The notes beneath the pieces are model-generated. The model saw nothing but the letters and a program-made list of their open reading frames with translations, was not told the origin of the DNA and did not search any database. From positions 24,796 to 88,795 of IMG/VR virus record IMGVR_UViG_3300036832_000974: a DNA stretch of 64,000 bases; one strand, given 5' to 3'. The position numbers and the translations under genes were made by a program. Below, piece after piece: positions 1-10,600 of this stretch. Position 1 is the stretch's first letter, and each line of letters starts with the position of its first letter. The stretch comes from a virus.

Positions 1-2683
1 TACGCGTCGTCGGATAGGCGCCGAACGCTCCCGCCCGCGCAGCCAGAACACCTGACCAGTCGGTGGTGCCGTCAACATTGGTGCCGGGCGGGAATGAAGC
101 AGCCCAGTTAACCGTCGCCTGATATGTGTAGCTCACCTGCGCCTGCAGGTCACTGATCTCGATCTTCTGAAAGCTGATCTGCGAGGAGTTGGCCGAAGCG
201 CGCTTCTCGACCGCGTCCATGCGGCCCTTTAGCTCGGCAATGTCACGCGCGATGCCGCCGAGCGTGGTGGTGGTGGTGGCCGCCGCGCCGCTGATACCGA
301 ACAGCGCCTCGTTGATCTTGCCGAGCAGCGCATCCTGATCGATGACGAGGCTGCCGTCGCCGTCGATGACGAGCGGCGCCTTGATCTCGACCGCCAGCGA
401 TCCATCCGGCTCGACCACCAGCGGATTGGCGAGATCAAGGCCGAGCTTTTGCTCGGCCAGGGCGAGCGGTGGCTGCGCCCAGATGATCTGCGCCGGGCCA
501 CGGCCGGGATCGGTGCGGCCGACGAGATTCGGCCCCGGCCAGCACTCCAGCTCGAAGAAGGCGTTGTAGTTGGCGTGGATCGACGGCATCGAGGTCGGAT
601 CATCGCGGTCGACGAGACAGATGACCTCGGGGTTCTGATCGAACGCGAAGAACACCGGCAGCGGGGGCAGGTTTGGCGGCCCACCGAACTCGGGCGAATG
701 CACGGTGAGATTGGCCGACCTGATCCGCTGCACCTGCGTCATCGTCGGCCCGCCAAGGTCCGGCCGGGCGATCAGGATCGACAGCGGGTGAAACACCGGG
801 TTGGTGCCCACCAGCGGGCTTCCCAGAACCGGGCCGACCGTCGGCGCCAACGACTGCGCCGTCATGGCGTACATGAAGCGCGCTTCGAGCGGCCGCCCCA
901 GCACCGGCGACCCCACCGTCAGCGGCTGCGCCGACAGCCCCACCACCCGTTTCATGGCCGGGGTACCAAGCGCGGGCGGCAACACCGCCACGTCGATGGC
1001 GGTCATGCCGTAGACCAGCCGGGCCAGTGCCGGCTGCCCGAGCGCGGGCGGCGCCACCACCTTGTCGAACGCCAGCATGTAGTGGTGCTGCCGCAGCGTC
1101 GGCGCCGTGAAGGTGGGCGGCCCGACCGTCAGCGGGATTGGCGCCACGTAGGGCAGCAGCAGCGATGGCCGGTCAATGACCGGCGGGGCCACCGCGAAGC
1201 CGATGGCAGTAAACTTCGGGGTGACCGTCAGCACCGGTGCAACCGGAGCGATGTCGGGGCGCCCGAGCGAGAGGTCGAAGGCGGTGAGGTGCTGGACCGG
1301 TGCCGTCGACGGTGTGCCGAGCACGGGTGAGCCAACCGAGAACCCGAGCGGCGAGGGAAGGGTCTGCTTTCCGCCTACCCTTGGGCTTCCTATCGCCAGG
1401 GCGGTGGGTGCCAGCGAGATCGCGGTGATGTAGTGGTGCTGGCCTAGCGCCGGGCTATCCAGCGCCGGCGAGGCCGGTATCAGCGGCAGCGGCTCGATCT
1501 GGTCGCCGACCACAAAGCCGGTGACGTCACCAAGCGCCAGGGCCCCGATCGGGGCGTCGGCCGCCGAAGCGAGGGCAGGCGACACCGCCACGACCTCGGG
1601 CGCCGCCACGGCGCCGACCGCGCTGGAACCCATGGCTGGCGAGCCCAGCGCCAGCGACGTCTTCCCCGGGAAGACGGCCGCTCGCCCCATGACCGGGCCG
1701 CCGATGACGGGCTGGCCCGCGGCCACGGGCACCGCCGCCAGGGCTGCCTTGGTGCTCTTGGCCAGCACCGGCACGGCAAAAGCCGGGTGGCCGACCGTCA
1801 ACCCGGGGGTGGCTACAGCATGCCGCTGCCTCAGCGCCGGGGTGCCAATGACGGGCGAGGCCGTCGCCAGCACCGACACCGCCGTCAGCTTGACCGTCGG
1901 CAGCAGCGTCGGACCGCCGAGGACGGGCGGCGGCACGGCAAAGCCGATCGCCGTCATCCCGTAGCGCTGTGCAAACACCGGGGCGCCGAGCCCAAGGGCA
2001 GCGGTTGCAAAAGCGCCAGCGCCCAGCACATCTGGCGCCACCGGCCACCCCACCATGAAGGCGGCCCACGGATTGGTGGCGATGGTGGCGCTGAAGATCT
2101 TCGACGCTGTGGTGGTTGAGGCTAGATTGCCGCCGCGAACGCGCGCAAACCCGGAGTTGGTCGCATCGGTAAACGGCGGCGTCGCGGTCAGGTTGCCGGT
2201 GATCGTGAAGGTGTCGGCGGTCGCCGCCCCAGCGATAGCAGCACCGCCAAGCAGCGCGGTGAGAACATCGGGAATAACTCCCGAGGCCACCGACGGTGTC
2301 GTTCCAGTCCCGGTCGCGTTGACGCTGACCGTCGGCGCCACGTCCTTGACGCCGGTGATGTACGCCGCCGACATCACGCAGCGGCCGCTGGCCTGCTTGT
2401 TATAGGTGAGCGTTGCGCCGGTCAGTGCTGCCGAATTGCGCCGATAGTGAATCTGCGCATAGCCGTTGGCAGTCAGTGCGTTGGGATTGGCCCTGAGCGT
2501 GGCATCGCTGGTATAGTTGCCAGCGTTCACGCCATCGGTAACGGTGCCCGCTACGGCACTGGTGTTTCGCTCATAGATAAAAACAACGATGTGGGCGCCA
2601 GCCGGGACGGTGACGCCAGTGATGGCTAGCGTGGCGCCGCTGTTGTTATTGTTGGTGCCGAGGCTGGTGAAGACAGCGGCCAT
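1..2683 (-). CDS. Large repeat-containing virion or fibre protein, 3' end cut by the window
   Basis: An open frame runs from ATG at 2683 off the left edge, about 894 codons with no stop. Residues 1-200 look like a beta-sandwich start (short strands, Gly/Thr/Asn-rich), similar in style to the 224-residue protein at 25823-26497. Residues of roughly 220-640 are a degenerate tandem repeat of about 20-27 residues with core pattern L-x-V-G-x-P-x-L-G-x-P-x-L, often preceded by a Y-x-M-T-A block. A short coiled segment rich in Glu/Lys follows near residues 815-850 and then the sequence continues past the edge. It is the last gene seen in the fibre cassette. No enzyme motif was recognised. A structural adhesin or fibre role is inferred from position. 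Confidence 0.8.
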   Translation of the reverse strand, partial: MAAVFTSLGTNNNNSGATLAITGVTVPAGAHIVVFIYERNTSAVAGTVTDGVNAGNYTSDATLRANPNALTANGYAQIHYRRNSAALTGATLTYNKQASGRCVMSAAYITGVKDVAPTVSVNATGTGTTPSVASGVIPDVLTALLGGAAIAGAATADTFTITGNLTATPPFTDATNSGFARVRGGNLASTTTASKIFSATIATNPWAAFMVGWPVAPDVLGAGAFATAALGLGAPVFAQRYGMTAIGFAVPPPVLGGPTLLPTVKLTAVSVLATASPVIGTPALRQRHAVATPGLTVGHPAFAVPVLAKSTKAALAAVPVAAGQPVIGGPVMGRAAVFPGKTSLALGSPAMGSSAVGAVAAPEVVAVSPALASAADAPIGALALGDVTGFVVGDQIEPLPLIPASPALDSPALGQHHYITAISLAPTALAIGSPRVGGKQTLPSPLGFSVGSPVLGTPSTAPVQHLTAFDLSLGRPDIAPVAPVLTVTPKFTAIGFAVAPPVIDRPSLLLPYVAPIPLTVGPPTFTAPTLRQHHYMLAFDKVVAPPALGQPALARLVYGMTAIDVAVLPPALGTPAMKRVVGLSAQPLTVGSPVLGRPLEARFMYAMTAQSLAPTVGPVLGSPLVGTNPVFHPLSILIARPDLGGPTMTQVQRIRSANLTVHSPEFGGPPNLPPLPVFFAFDQNPEVICLVDRDDPTSMPSIHANYNAFFELECWPGPNLVGRTDPGRGPAQIIWAQPPLALAEQKLGLDLANPLVVEPDGSLAVEIKAPLVIDGDGSLVIDQDALLGKINEALFGISGAAATTTTTLGGIARDIAELKGRMDAVEKRASANSSQISFQKIEISDLQAQVSYTYQATVNWAASFPPGTNVDGTTDWSGVLAARAGAFGAYPTTR

Positions 2684-2702
2684 GTCCCAGGCCCACCCAT
2701 CC

Positions 2703-5333
2703 TCAACGGAACATCATGAAGATGTAATTCGACGGCACCGACAATGTCGTATCAGCCGTAAACACCCCTCCTACCGTGCTTCCAGCAAACGTGTTCGGGG
2801 TTGACGTCGTGTCCACATTCTTGGAGTGGGCCACGAAGATCGATTGTTGAGATGCTGTCTTCGAAAGGCACCAAGGCTGGCCAGCCCCATCGGCTTGCCC
2901 GCCCTGCGAGTGCGTCCCGCAGTACGTTGTATCGAACCCAGCTATGAACGGCTCGGTGTTGTTGTTAACGCAATCGTTCCCAGTCACTGATGCGGTGTCA
3001 GCGCTGATCAGCGTTATGCATAAGCCAGCGGCGTTGGTTATGAAGTTGTTGGATATCTGCAAATTTTTGAACGGGAAACCGGATGGCGAGAACCCGCCAT
3101 CTTGAGTGGTGCCCCACACGAAGATGGCCGCTCCGTTCCACCCCGACGCACCTGCCCCGTTAGAGATAGATAACGGGTCCCAGACATGCGAGAAGTCGCC
3201 GCCTCCTACCCCCACGATTGAATTGTTGCGGACAATGATGTTGCTTGAACCTGAGCCGGCAAGGGTCTCCAGAGACGGAGTGTTGAAACTCCAGCTCATT
3301 TCAATCGGCCCATAATAATTATTGCCAAACACATTGTTCTCGATAAGGACGTTTTCATTGTAAGCAAGAATACGTCCATGGTTGTCATGGAAGCACGAGT
3401 CACGGATGATGACATTCGGAGAAGACAGCCCCGGGAACGCTATCGCCGGAAGCTGTGTGCCGGTAAGCCCAATGTACGGGGTTAGCTCCGGGACTGATGG
3501 ATAGGTCACGGTCCAGGTCCATATGCCAGTCCCCGCATTATACGACTGGGAGAATGATCCGATCGTTCTGCCGATCTCTGCATAGGTGTTCGGATCGATG
3601 AACTTGATCGTGTTGCCGACCCCTGTCGTCATCGGATATTGAAATGTCGTGTCCAGCGTGAAGCCGGTGGTTGACGTAAGAGACGTCAGGTTCTTCACCA
3701 TGAGCCCACGCATCCAGAAATCGTCATCATCTTGGAAACCAAAGTCGCTGTTCTCGATCAGAATGTTTCCGTAATTGAACGCCGAATCGGAATCGCCAAC
3801 GAACGAGACGTAACGCGGCTGCTCCCCAGATGCGAGGGCAGAATCCGGCTTCCGGGTCAGTGCGATATTACTCAGCCTCACATTCGAAGACTGCGAACCA
3901 ACTATGAGCCCGGTTCCTCCACCACCATAGCAGGCAACATTCTCGAACGTGGAGTTGGTCGCGGCCGAGCCGATATCGATGCATCCGGCAGTCTTGACGA
4001 ACAGAACAGCTTCGGTCCCATCCGGCAGATTGAAACCACCTGACAAATTGTAATAGTACAATCCATCCGAGGCGAAGTTGGAATTGAACCCGGTGCCATT
4101 TGGTCCTGTCGCAGTAGGTACAATCCCAACACGAGCGCCACCACGAAAGTCATAGGTGTAGTTGGACAGACGGTAGCCGTCCAATGTCTTGAGCGTAGGC
4201 GGGTTGGTCGGATCGGGAATGTAGTAAGAAGGATTGTTGACCGTGAACCGCTGCGATGAAACAGCTGTCATCACCGTAGGCGTCGATACATTCGTTGATG
4301 GGTTTATTCCATAGGTGAGATTATAGGTCCCCGTTCCGCCGGTCCCCGTTCCCCCGGGATAGATACGAGCCCAGCTGCCAATCGCTCCTGACGCATCATA
4401 GATGTACTGATCGTTGGCAAGCGCGCCGCTCGTCACACTGGACACTGTCAGGATGCCGCTGCCAGCATTAGGCGGCCCACCGGCAGCAATGGTGCCGGTG
4501 AACGTTGCGCCAACCACATTGTGAACAACTCCGGGGATTGCGGCGCGAAAGTCCCGGTCGAACTGAATGTCCCTCACGAGGGTCCGGTTGGTGAGACCGA
4601 CCACAAGTCCCTGAACAGCCCCAATCGTCGACGGCGTCTGATTGAAGAGGACGCGGGTCAGCGGAATGATGTGCCCCTTGGCATCGGTGGTGTGACCAGC
4701 GTCACCGATCAACGAGGTGTCATTGGCGGTCATCATAATGTTGTAATTGAACGTACTGGTGCTCCACGACGGATTGTTCAGATGATAATCGCCAGCAGCG
4801 AGATGCACCGCGGTGCCGGCAACCTTCAGGGCATTGTCTATGTTGGTGAAGTCACTACACCCTACCGCGCCATTGCAGGGCGACAGCATTACCGTTGACG
4901 TGGTGACAGGGACCTGGACCGTGAACGATATCGTGTCACCATTGGCCGCTTCGAATGATTCCGTCCGGTCCACCCCGAGCTTAGGCGCCGGGATTTGCTG
5001 CATCGGCGGACAATTGAATGGCAATGTCATGTCCGAGATCGCGGCACGCATTGGGTTGGTTTGACTCGCGCCATTCACGACCTGATAGACGTAAACCGTA
5101 TTCACGACCGCCGTTGTGTCGGTGAACGTCGCGCCCGCTGTCGTGCCGATCGTAGTGGTGGAACCCGGCACACCGAACGCCGAGCGCTGCACCGTGTTGG
5201 TCCCGGACGGTGACGATCCCCAGGACAATGCAATGTTGGTCCCCGACGGTATTGCTGACAGCGTTCCGAACGACTGCCCGAAAGCGCCGGATGTTGGGAT
5301 GACAAGGCACGCCAGCGCGAGCAGGTGTTTCAT
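2703..5333 (-). CDS. Right-handed beta-helix tail-spike-like protein with signal-like N terminus
   Basis: The 876-residue product starts at ATG 5333, chosen because it overlaps the previous stop as ATGA and follows a strong GGAGGT. The N terminus is signal-peptide-like (MKHLLALACLV, small residues, then AFGQ). Near residues 640-770 there are repeated short strands of the type N-x-x-I-R-x-N-x, for example NIIVRNNSIVG and NLQISNNFITN, the hallmark of pectate-lyase or tailspike beta-helices. A Gly/Thr-rich insert of a type common in phage fibres lies near residues 290-340. It probably binds or cuts a surface polysaccharide. A signal peptide on a spike is odd; it may simply be a hydrophobic anchor. 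Catalytic residues cannot be assigned by eye. Confidence 0.75.
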   Translation of the reverse strand: MKHLLALACLVIPTSGAFGQSFGTLSAIPSGTNIALSWGSSPSGTNTVQRSAFGVPGSTTTIGTTAGATFTDTTAVVNTVYVYQVVNGASQTNPMRAAISDMTLPFNCPPMQQIPAPKLGVDRTESFEAANGDTISFTVQVPVTTSTVMLSPCNGAVGCSDFTNIDNALKVAGTAVHLAAGDYHLNNPSWSTSTFNYNIMMTANDTSLIGDAGHTTDAKGHIIPLTRVLFNQTPSTIGAVQGLVVGLTNRTLVRDIQFDRDFRAAIPGVVHNVVGATFTGTIAAGGPPNAGSGILTVSSVTSGALANDQYIYDASGAIGSWARIYPGGTGTGGTGTYNLTYGINPSTNVSTPTVMTAVSSQRFTVNNPSYYIPDPTNPPTLKTLDGYRLSNYTYDFRGGARVGIVPTATGPNGTGFNSNFASDGLYYYNLSGGFNLPDGTEAVLFVKTAGCIDIGSAATNSTFENVACYGGGGTGLIVGSQSSNVRLSNIALTRKPDSALASGEQPRYVSFVGDSDSAFNYGNILIENSDFGFQDDDDFWMRGLMVKNLTSLTSTTGFTLDTTFQYPMTTGVGNTIKFIDPNTYAEIGRTIGSFSQSYNAGTGIWTWTVTYPSVPELTPYIGLTGTQLPAIAFPGLSSPNVIIRDSCFHDNHGRILAYNENVLIENNVFGNNYYGPIEMSWSFNTPSLETLAGSGSSNIIVRNNSIVGVGGGDFSHVWDPLSISNGAGASGWNGAAIFVWGTTQDGGFSPSGFPFKNLQISNNFITNAAGLCITLISADTASVTGNDCVNNNTEPFIAGFDTTYCGTHSQGGQADGAGQPWCLSKTASQQSIFVAHSKNVDTTSTPNTFAGSTVGGVFTADTTLSVPSNYIFMMFR

Positions 5334-6286
5334 CGGCACACCTCCAGCTTTTCGAGCCGGGATTTCAGCTCCCTTACTGCACCAACCAGCTCGGCGATCA
5401 TCCCAGGTTGCGACCACCCTCTGGGTTTTCCCTCAGTATCATACGCGACCAACCTGGACTCGACGGCTTCAACATCCTCGGCGATCAGCCCGATCTGCTG
5501 ACGATTGGAAACATCATCGTTCCGCACAAACGTCTTGGGCTGCAGCGCAGCGATGCGGTCCAGGGAGCCACCGAGCGGTGCGATGTCGTGCTTGACCCTG
5601 GCGGTCGAGGTGAGACACCCAAGCGTCGCATCGTAAGTGATGGCACCGCTGGTGCCGAAACAAACCGTGCCGAGCTGAGCCGCTGCCGTCTGAGTCATGG
5701 CCGGAACGAAGAGTTGGCCCACAAAATGAGCCGATTGAGAAGTATCTAAGGTCAAAGCCAGATTTGGGCCACCAGTGCCAAAAGCAAGTTGGCCATTACT
5801 ACGGAACGCTAGATCAGTGCCGTATGAGCCAGTAACGAGCGCTCCACCACTTCCTATGTAGCCGAAGGTCCCAAAGGGAGCGTTTGCCATCGAAAAATAG
5901 GTGTCAGCCTGCGGAGACGTCAGCACCAAGACTTGCTGCCATCCGTTCGAAATCACGCTTGGCTGGGTGCTGGACCCACCGACATTGATCCTGTCACCAA
6001 CTCCGAGCCCCTGATCGATGATGACGGCCCCGGTTGTTGGCGACGTCGATGCTGTCCCATTGGTGAAGTGAAACGGCTGCGAGAGATCAAGCGACAGCGT
6101 TGGCGGCGCCGTCCCGGTTACCTGCAAGGGAGACTGCGTAGCCGTTGCCGGACATGGTTGCAGCGCCGCTGGGGTACCTGTCGGATTGCAGAAGATGCTG
6201 AATGGCGGGACCTGACCGGGAAAAGTCTGCGCAGCCGCAGGAATGACGAACAGCGCGAGCAGCGCCGCGAGCAGGGAACGTCTCAT
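5330..6286 (-). CDS. Fibre/spike protein with C-terminal S74 intramolecular chaperone domain
   Basis: The 318-residue product starts at ATG 6286, which overlaps the upstream stop as ATGA and has GGAG six bases before it; an ATG at 6298 lacks a good site. The N terminus is signal-like (MRRSLLAALLALFVIPAAAQ). The last ~90 residues match the peptidase S74 / endosialidase chaperone family: the block STARVKHDIAPLGG, then LQPKTFVRND, IGLIAEDVE and a C-terminal helix VGAVRELKSRLEKLE. In that family the domain trimerises the fibre and then cleaves itself off. The middle part resembles tail-fibre shaft sequence. Its stop overlaps the start of the beta-helix gene, so the two are translationally coupled. 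Confidence 0.82.
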   Translation of the reverse strand: MRRSLLAALLALFVIPAAAQTFPGQVPPFSIFCNPTGTPAALQPCPATATQSPLQVTGTAPPTLSLDLSQPFHFTNGTASTSPTTGAVIIDQGLGVGDRINVGGSSTQPSVISNGWQQVLVLTSPQADTYFSMANAPFGTFGYIGSGGALVTGSYGTDLAFRSNGQLAFGTGGPNLALTLDTSQSAHFVGQLFVPAMTQTAAAQLGTVCFGTSGAITYDATLGCLTSTARVKHDIAPLGGSLDRIAALQPKTFVRNDDVSNRQQIGLIAEDVEAVESRLVAYDTEGKPRGWSQPGMIAELVGAVRELKSRLEKLEVCR

Positions 6287-7644
6287 TGGATGCTCCATCC
6301 AGCGTTCACGCCGTCATTGAAAGGCACGAGCGTGATGGCTGCATAATTGTTGCTGAGGACAAAACTTGGCAGCCCGTCGATAAGGTCCGGCGACGTGGTG
6401 GTGATCGTAATCGGGTGAGCCGCTGCTTGCCCCAAGTCCTTGAACGTCACCGGTCTGCCGGACCGGCTCGACGCCAGCGGCAGCGTGCAAGAAGCAGTCC
6501 CAGCAATGTTGCAGTTGATGATATTGTCGGTTGGGTTGACGACAATCGGTGACGCCGTCACCGCGCGCTGCTTCCTAACACCGAGCACCTGCGTCGCACT
6601 ACCGATCCGAACGTTGATGGCAGCACCGTCATTCCACACGTCGCCATCAACCGGTGACGTCGGCGCCGCACCCGAAGGAATGCTGATCCCCGATCGCGCC
6701 GCCGTGCTTGGCGATGTCCTGACCTGCCCGCCGAACCAGCTTGGCGTATCACCGGCAACGTAGACCCCCCATGAGTTGGTCGGTGCGTTGGGGGCAGGCG
6801 GCGGATCGACATAGACGCCGTACCAGTTCGTGATCGCACCGCCTTGGTTGAATCCAGTAGCAGCATAAAGGCAGCGGGCGTCGTCAATGGTGCCGCTGGC
6901 ATTGAGGTTCTGTATGCCGCCTTGCGTGGCCCACGCCTGAACAATCCTGCCCGCGCCAGTATTGTAAATAGTGCCTATGACTCCGTACGCAGTGAAGACA
7001 ATCCCGGTACCTCCCGGTTGAACCTGACCTTGAAGCGCGGTCAAACCTTGCTGGTAGTTGTAATCGCCTCCGGGATTGATGCCGAAAGATCCACCAGTGA
7101 CACCGGCGTTGCAAACCGTATCAATGTAGGGGACGACGAGAAGATACTGGGCCGTGGTCCAATCTGTAGGATTATAAAGGGCAGACTGCATGTGCAGCCT
7201 GACGGCGGACTGCGGCGCCTGATTGCCAATCGATACAGGCACATCACGAAACCACGTTGGTGCGTGATACACCCAAGCGTCAGGACTCGTGATGTTGTAG
7301 TCGGCGTGGTCGAGCTGGGTGAGCAGATTGGTTCCCGACGACAGGCTAGCAAGATCCTCGGCCAGGAGCACGAGAGCAACCCGGGCATTGCCGGAGAGCG
7401 CGAGCGCGGCGCCGCCGCTGCTCGACCCGAGCGGGCCGCGCGTCAGCGTGGTGCCGCTGCCACCGATGGTGCCGTGGCCGTACTCGTAAGCGGTGCCGTC
7501 AGAGATCGAGTAGGACACCGACGAGCCATCGGGGACCGAAGCCTGCGCGGGCGTGCGCCGCCCCGGAATCGCCGCGCCGACGGTGATGGTGCCGGTGCCG
7601 GTGGTCGGCGTCGAGAACTCGACGAGATTGAACAGTGCTGTCAT
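6283..7644 (-). CDS. Tail fibre protein with shared N-terminal anchor domain
   Basis: The 453-residue product begins with an ~110-residue domain (STPTTGTGTITVG, then RRTPAQA, YEYGHGTIG, TRGPLGSS, VALVLLAEDL) nearly the same as the start of the 1,953-residue protein encoded just upstream and related to that of the 440-residue protein at 32219-33541. This points to a common attachment module for the virion. The middle (residues ~110-330) is Gly/Tyr/Asn-rich and variable. The end (residues ~350-453) resembles a small C-terminal beta domain (VNPTDNIINCN, TFKDLG, GLPSFVLSNNYAAITLVPF) common at fibre tips. TGATG coupling joins it to the gene before it. Confidence 0.75.
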   Translation of the reverse strand: MTALFNLVEFSTPTTGTGTITVGAAIPGRRTPAQASVPDGSSVSYSISDGTAYEYGHGTIGGSGTTLTRGPLGSSSGGAALALSGNARVALVLLAEDLASLSSGTNLLTQLDHADYNITSPDAWVYHAPTWFRDVPVSIGNQAPQSAVRLHMQSALYNPTDWTTAQYLLVVPYIDTVCNAGVTGGSFGINPGGDYNYQQGLTALQGQVQPGGTGIVFTAYGVIGTIYNTGAGRIVQAWATQGGIQNLNASGTIDDARCLYAATGFNQGGAITNWYGVYVDPPPAPNAPTNSWGVYVAGDTPSWFGGQVRTSPSTAARSGISIPSGAAPTSPVDGDVWNDGAAINVRIGSATQVLGVRKQRAVTASPIVVNPTDNIINCNIAGTASCTLPLASSRSGRPVTFKDLGQAAAHPITITTTSPDLIDGLPSFVLSNNYAAITLVPFNDGVNAGWSIQ

Positions 7645-10600
7645 CAGTGATACCGCCGCGTCGAGATGTAGATGGTCACCGACCCGTCAGTCAGTCCGGT
7701 AAGGGCAGTCGCCCCAATGAATCGAACGCTCATCTGCATAGTACCAGTCGGCCCGTCCCATCCCGGGCAGAATCCATCTGCAGTGGGCATCGTCGCCTTG
7801 GCGAGGTTAACCCCGTAGTCGGCATCGGCGATACCCTTGACGTTACCCTTCGTGCCGCCCCTCACTACGGTCGTGCAGTCGAACGCCTTGAGCAGATCGG
7901 TTCCACCCGAAGTGGTGCCGACCTGCATCGTGCAGGTGCCCGCGCCGGTGAACACTCGTGCCACATCGGCAACGATACCGGTGATCTTCGAGCGCATGGG
8001 TATGGCGCCCAGTGAGATATCAACGGTTGTGACCCCGGCGGAATTGATGGAGGTGAACGGTATTGTTATGGATGTGACGCCATCGGTCAGGATGCCCTGC
8101 GAGTGCGCTATCAGCCCGCTGCCCTGAACATTCTGTCCCAGGCCAGTCGAGAGGGTCTGAAGAGCACCGAACGATGTAGGAATTTTACCGGTGTCTCCGT
8201 AGTCGTTGATCTGCTGCACAGCCCACTTGGAGTGAGGGAATGTCGATGTGGGGAACTCATCATTGGGATCGTAGGGATTCATGGAGCCATCGTAGTAGAC
8301 CGGCACACCCTGCGTTCCACCGGTGTTCGCAAAGGAATTGCCGATGGACGTCACCCCTCCAGGCTCCTGCGCGCCTAGTATCTGCACGACCGTCATCCCC
8401 TTGGACGATACAGTGCCCATGTCCCGGTCGAGAGTGTATGTCCCAACCCCTCCGCTCCCAGTTCCGTAGTTGGAAATCTGGGCGGTCTCCATCGAGTTCC
8501 CTGACCCAGGAGACCTGTAGAACCTGATCTGCCACGTAGGACCGAACCCCGGGAAGCCAGCAGCGACCGCCGTGACGTTGAGAGTCGACACCCCTCCCGT
8601 CGTCGATATAGATGCGGTGATTGGAATAACTGGATGCGAGTTCAAACTGGAAATATCAGTGCAAACTATTTTTGGTGACATTCCAACGGCTGGGTTCTCA
8701 AGAAAGCAAGCGTCTCGTGCCCCATTCATGAAAACGTTGTTGATCATGGTCAGATTGCCCGGCCACTGGATGACAACACCATCGGCTGGCATTGTGCACT
8801 GATAAGAGTTCTGCACCAGCGTCGCATTGATCTGCCCGGCGCCACCAACGGCCGTTAAGAACATGCCGCAGCTCTCTGTCTCCGCGGACGTGATGTGGAT
8901 GTTCGATGCACCATTGGCACGGATGTCAGAGAGCGTGTCGCCAGCGAAAGATGGGAAGAACAGCTCGCAGCTCCCCGACACTGGGTCACCATCAAAGCCG
9001 TAGTCCAAGTGTCCGAACACAGTGTTGAAGATGAAGAAATTCTTGATGTTGCCACCGACGATGGTTCTGAAACCGGAGTGGCCCTTGATCGACCGAACTG
9101 TGGTTCCCGACCTCGTGGTGCCAACAAGCGGCACCTTACCGGCAAAGACTTTATGATTGCCATATTGCGTGCCAGTGAAGTTGATGCTGGCGCCGCCGGG
9201 CGTCGCCGACACCTGGAACGTGTCGGTAGCGAGTCCAGTGGCGCTGACGTAGTAATTATTGCCGTGGGTAATATCGGTCGAGTACAGCGGCCCACCGACG
9301 ATGGTCGATGGCAGCGATCCGTCAGTCTGAAACACCACCGGAGTATTAGCCGCTAGTCCATGCCCGGGCCAGTGAACCACGCCGGGACTAGCGTTGGGCA
9401 TCAACGTCGCGAACGCGTCAGTGATGGTCGGGAACTGGAAGTTGTAGACCGGGAGAGCGAGGTGATAGTGGTCGGCATCAATCGGGATGGCATAGTATGT
9501 CAGGCCAGAGTTGGCATCGTCGATCTTCACGGCACGACCCATGGTCAGCCCGTGGGCCGTGTCGGTTACGACGAGGGGATTGCCAGCGGCGATGGTCACC
9601 GTCGCATTCTTGATGCCGCCCAGCACCTCGCAGGAGTCAAAAATGATCTGAGCCGCTTGAACTGTCTGCTGTATTTGGTTGCCGCACAATACAGCAGTAC
9701 TGTTATGAGCTAACACCCCAGTCGCAAACACGCACCTGTTGAAAGTGATGTTGTTGCACGGCGTCCCGCCGCCGACCTTCTCGCCCACAGCATGGTCGTT
9801 GACGCAGTCGGCAACGAATGCATATTGGCTGACGATCGCCTTCACATAGACAATCTCGAACGCGGCGGTGCCGAGACCAACGCCGACACTTGCACCCGGT
9901 TGCACGCCAGGAGACGTCCACGGGTGGTCGTTGATCATCATATCGCAGGTGAAGGTCCGATTCGTACCAGCCGTCACCGCGGCGGCAAGATGGATTGCCC
10001 CGAAGTTGTTCATCGTGTTGTCGGCGGTGATGTGGACCGTGTTCACGAGGTCGCTGAAGGTCGTGTAGTCCATGCCGATGGAGACAAAGTTGACGGCTTC
10101 GATGATGATCTGGTTGGCGCCATAGATGATGAACATCGATGGGTAGCCAGACCCCTGCCACGCGAAGCAGCTGCTGACCGTACCGCCGGATGCTGATTGA
10201 GACTGGCCGAGTATCTTGATGCTGATGCCGTTGTTGCCGCACAGGATCACTGGGTGCTTCAACATCATGACAGAAGGTGGCAGCAGCAGCGTCGCCGTTA
10301 GGCTACCGCCGTTCAGGATGGTGCCGGGGTCCTGGAACGGCAGAAGCGCGGCGTTCAGGGTAGCCGAGTCGTCAGTGGACTGATCAGCGTAGACGCCCGC
10401 CACCTTGGCGTTCCAGCCGATCGCCTCCGGGATGTACTCCCAGTGCGCGCCATCGGCGCTGGTGAATGAGTAGGGCGCCTTGGACGGGTTGATCGAGGAG
10501 ACCCTCTTGTAGTTCGCGCCGCCGCCGTCACCGACGGTGCGGTAGCCAGAGGTGTGGATCGCGTTGAGAGAGGGCGCGATGTTTGCGGCCATCGCCACGG

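Noticed and set aside
449-1330. A 293-residue plus-strand open frame rich in Arg
   Set aside because: It is the complement of the repeat-coding minus-strand gene; composition is Arg/His-heavy and there is no ribosome site.
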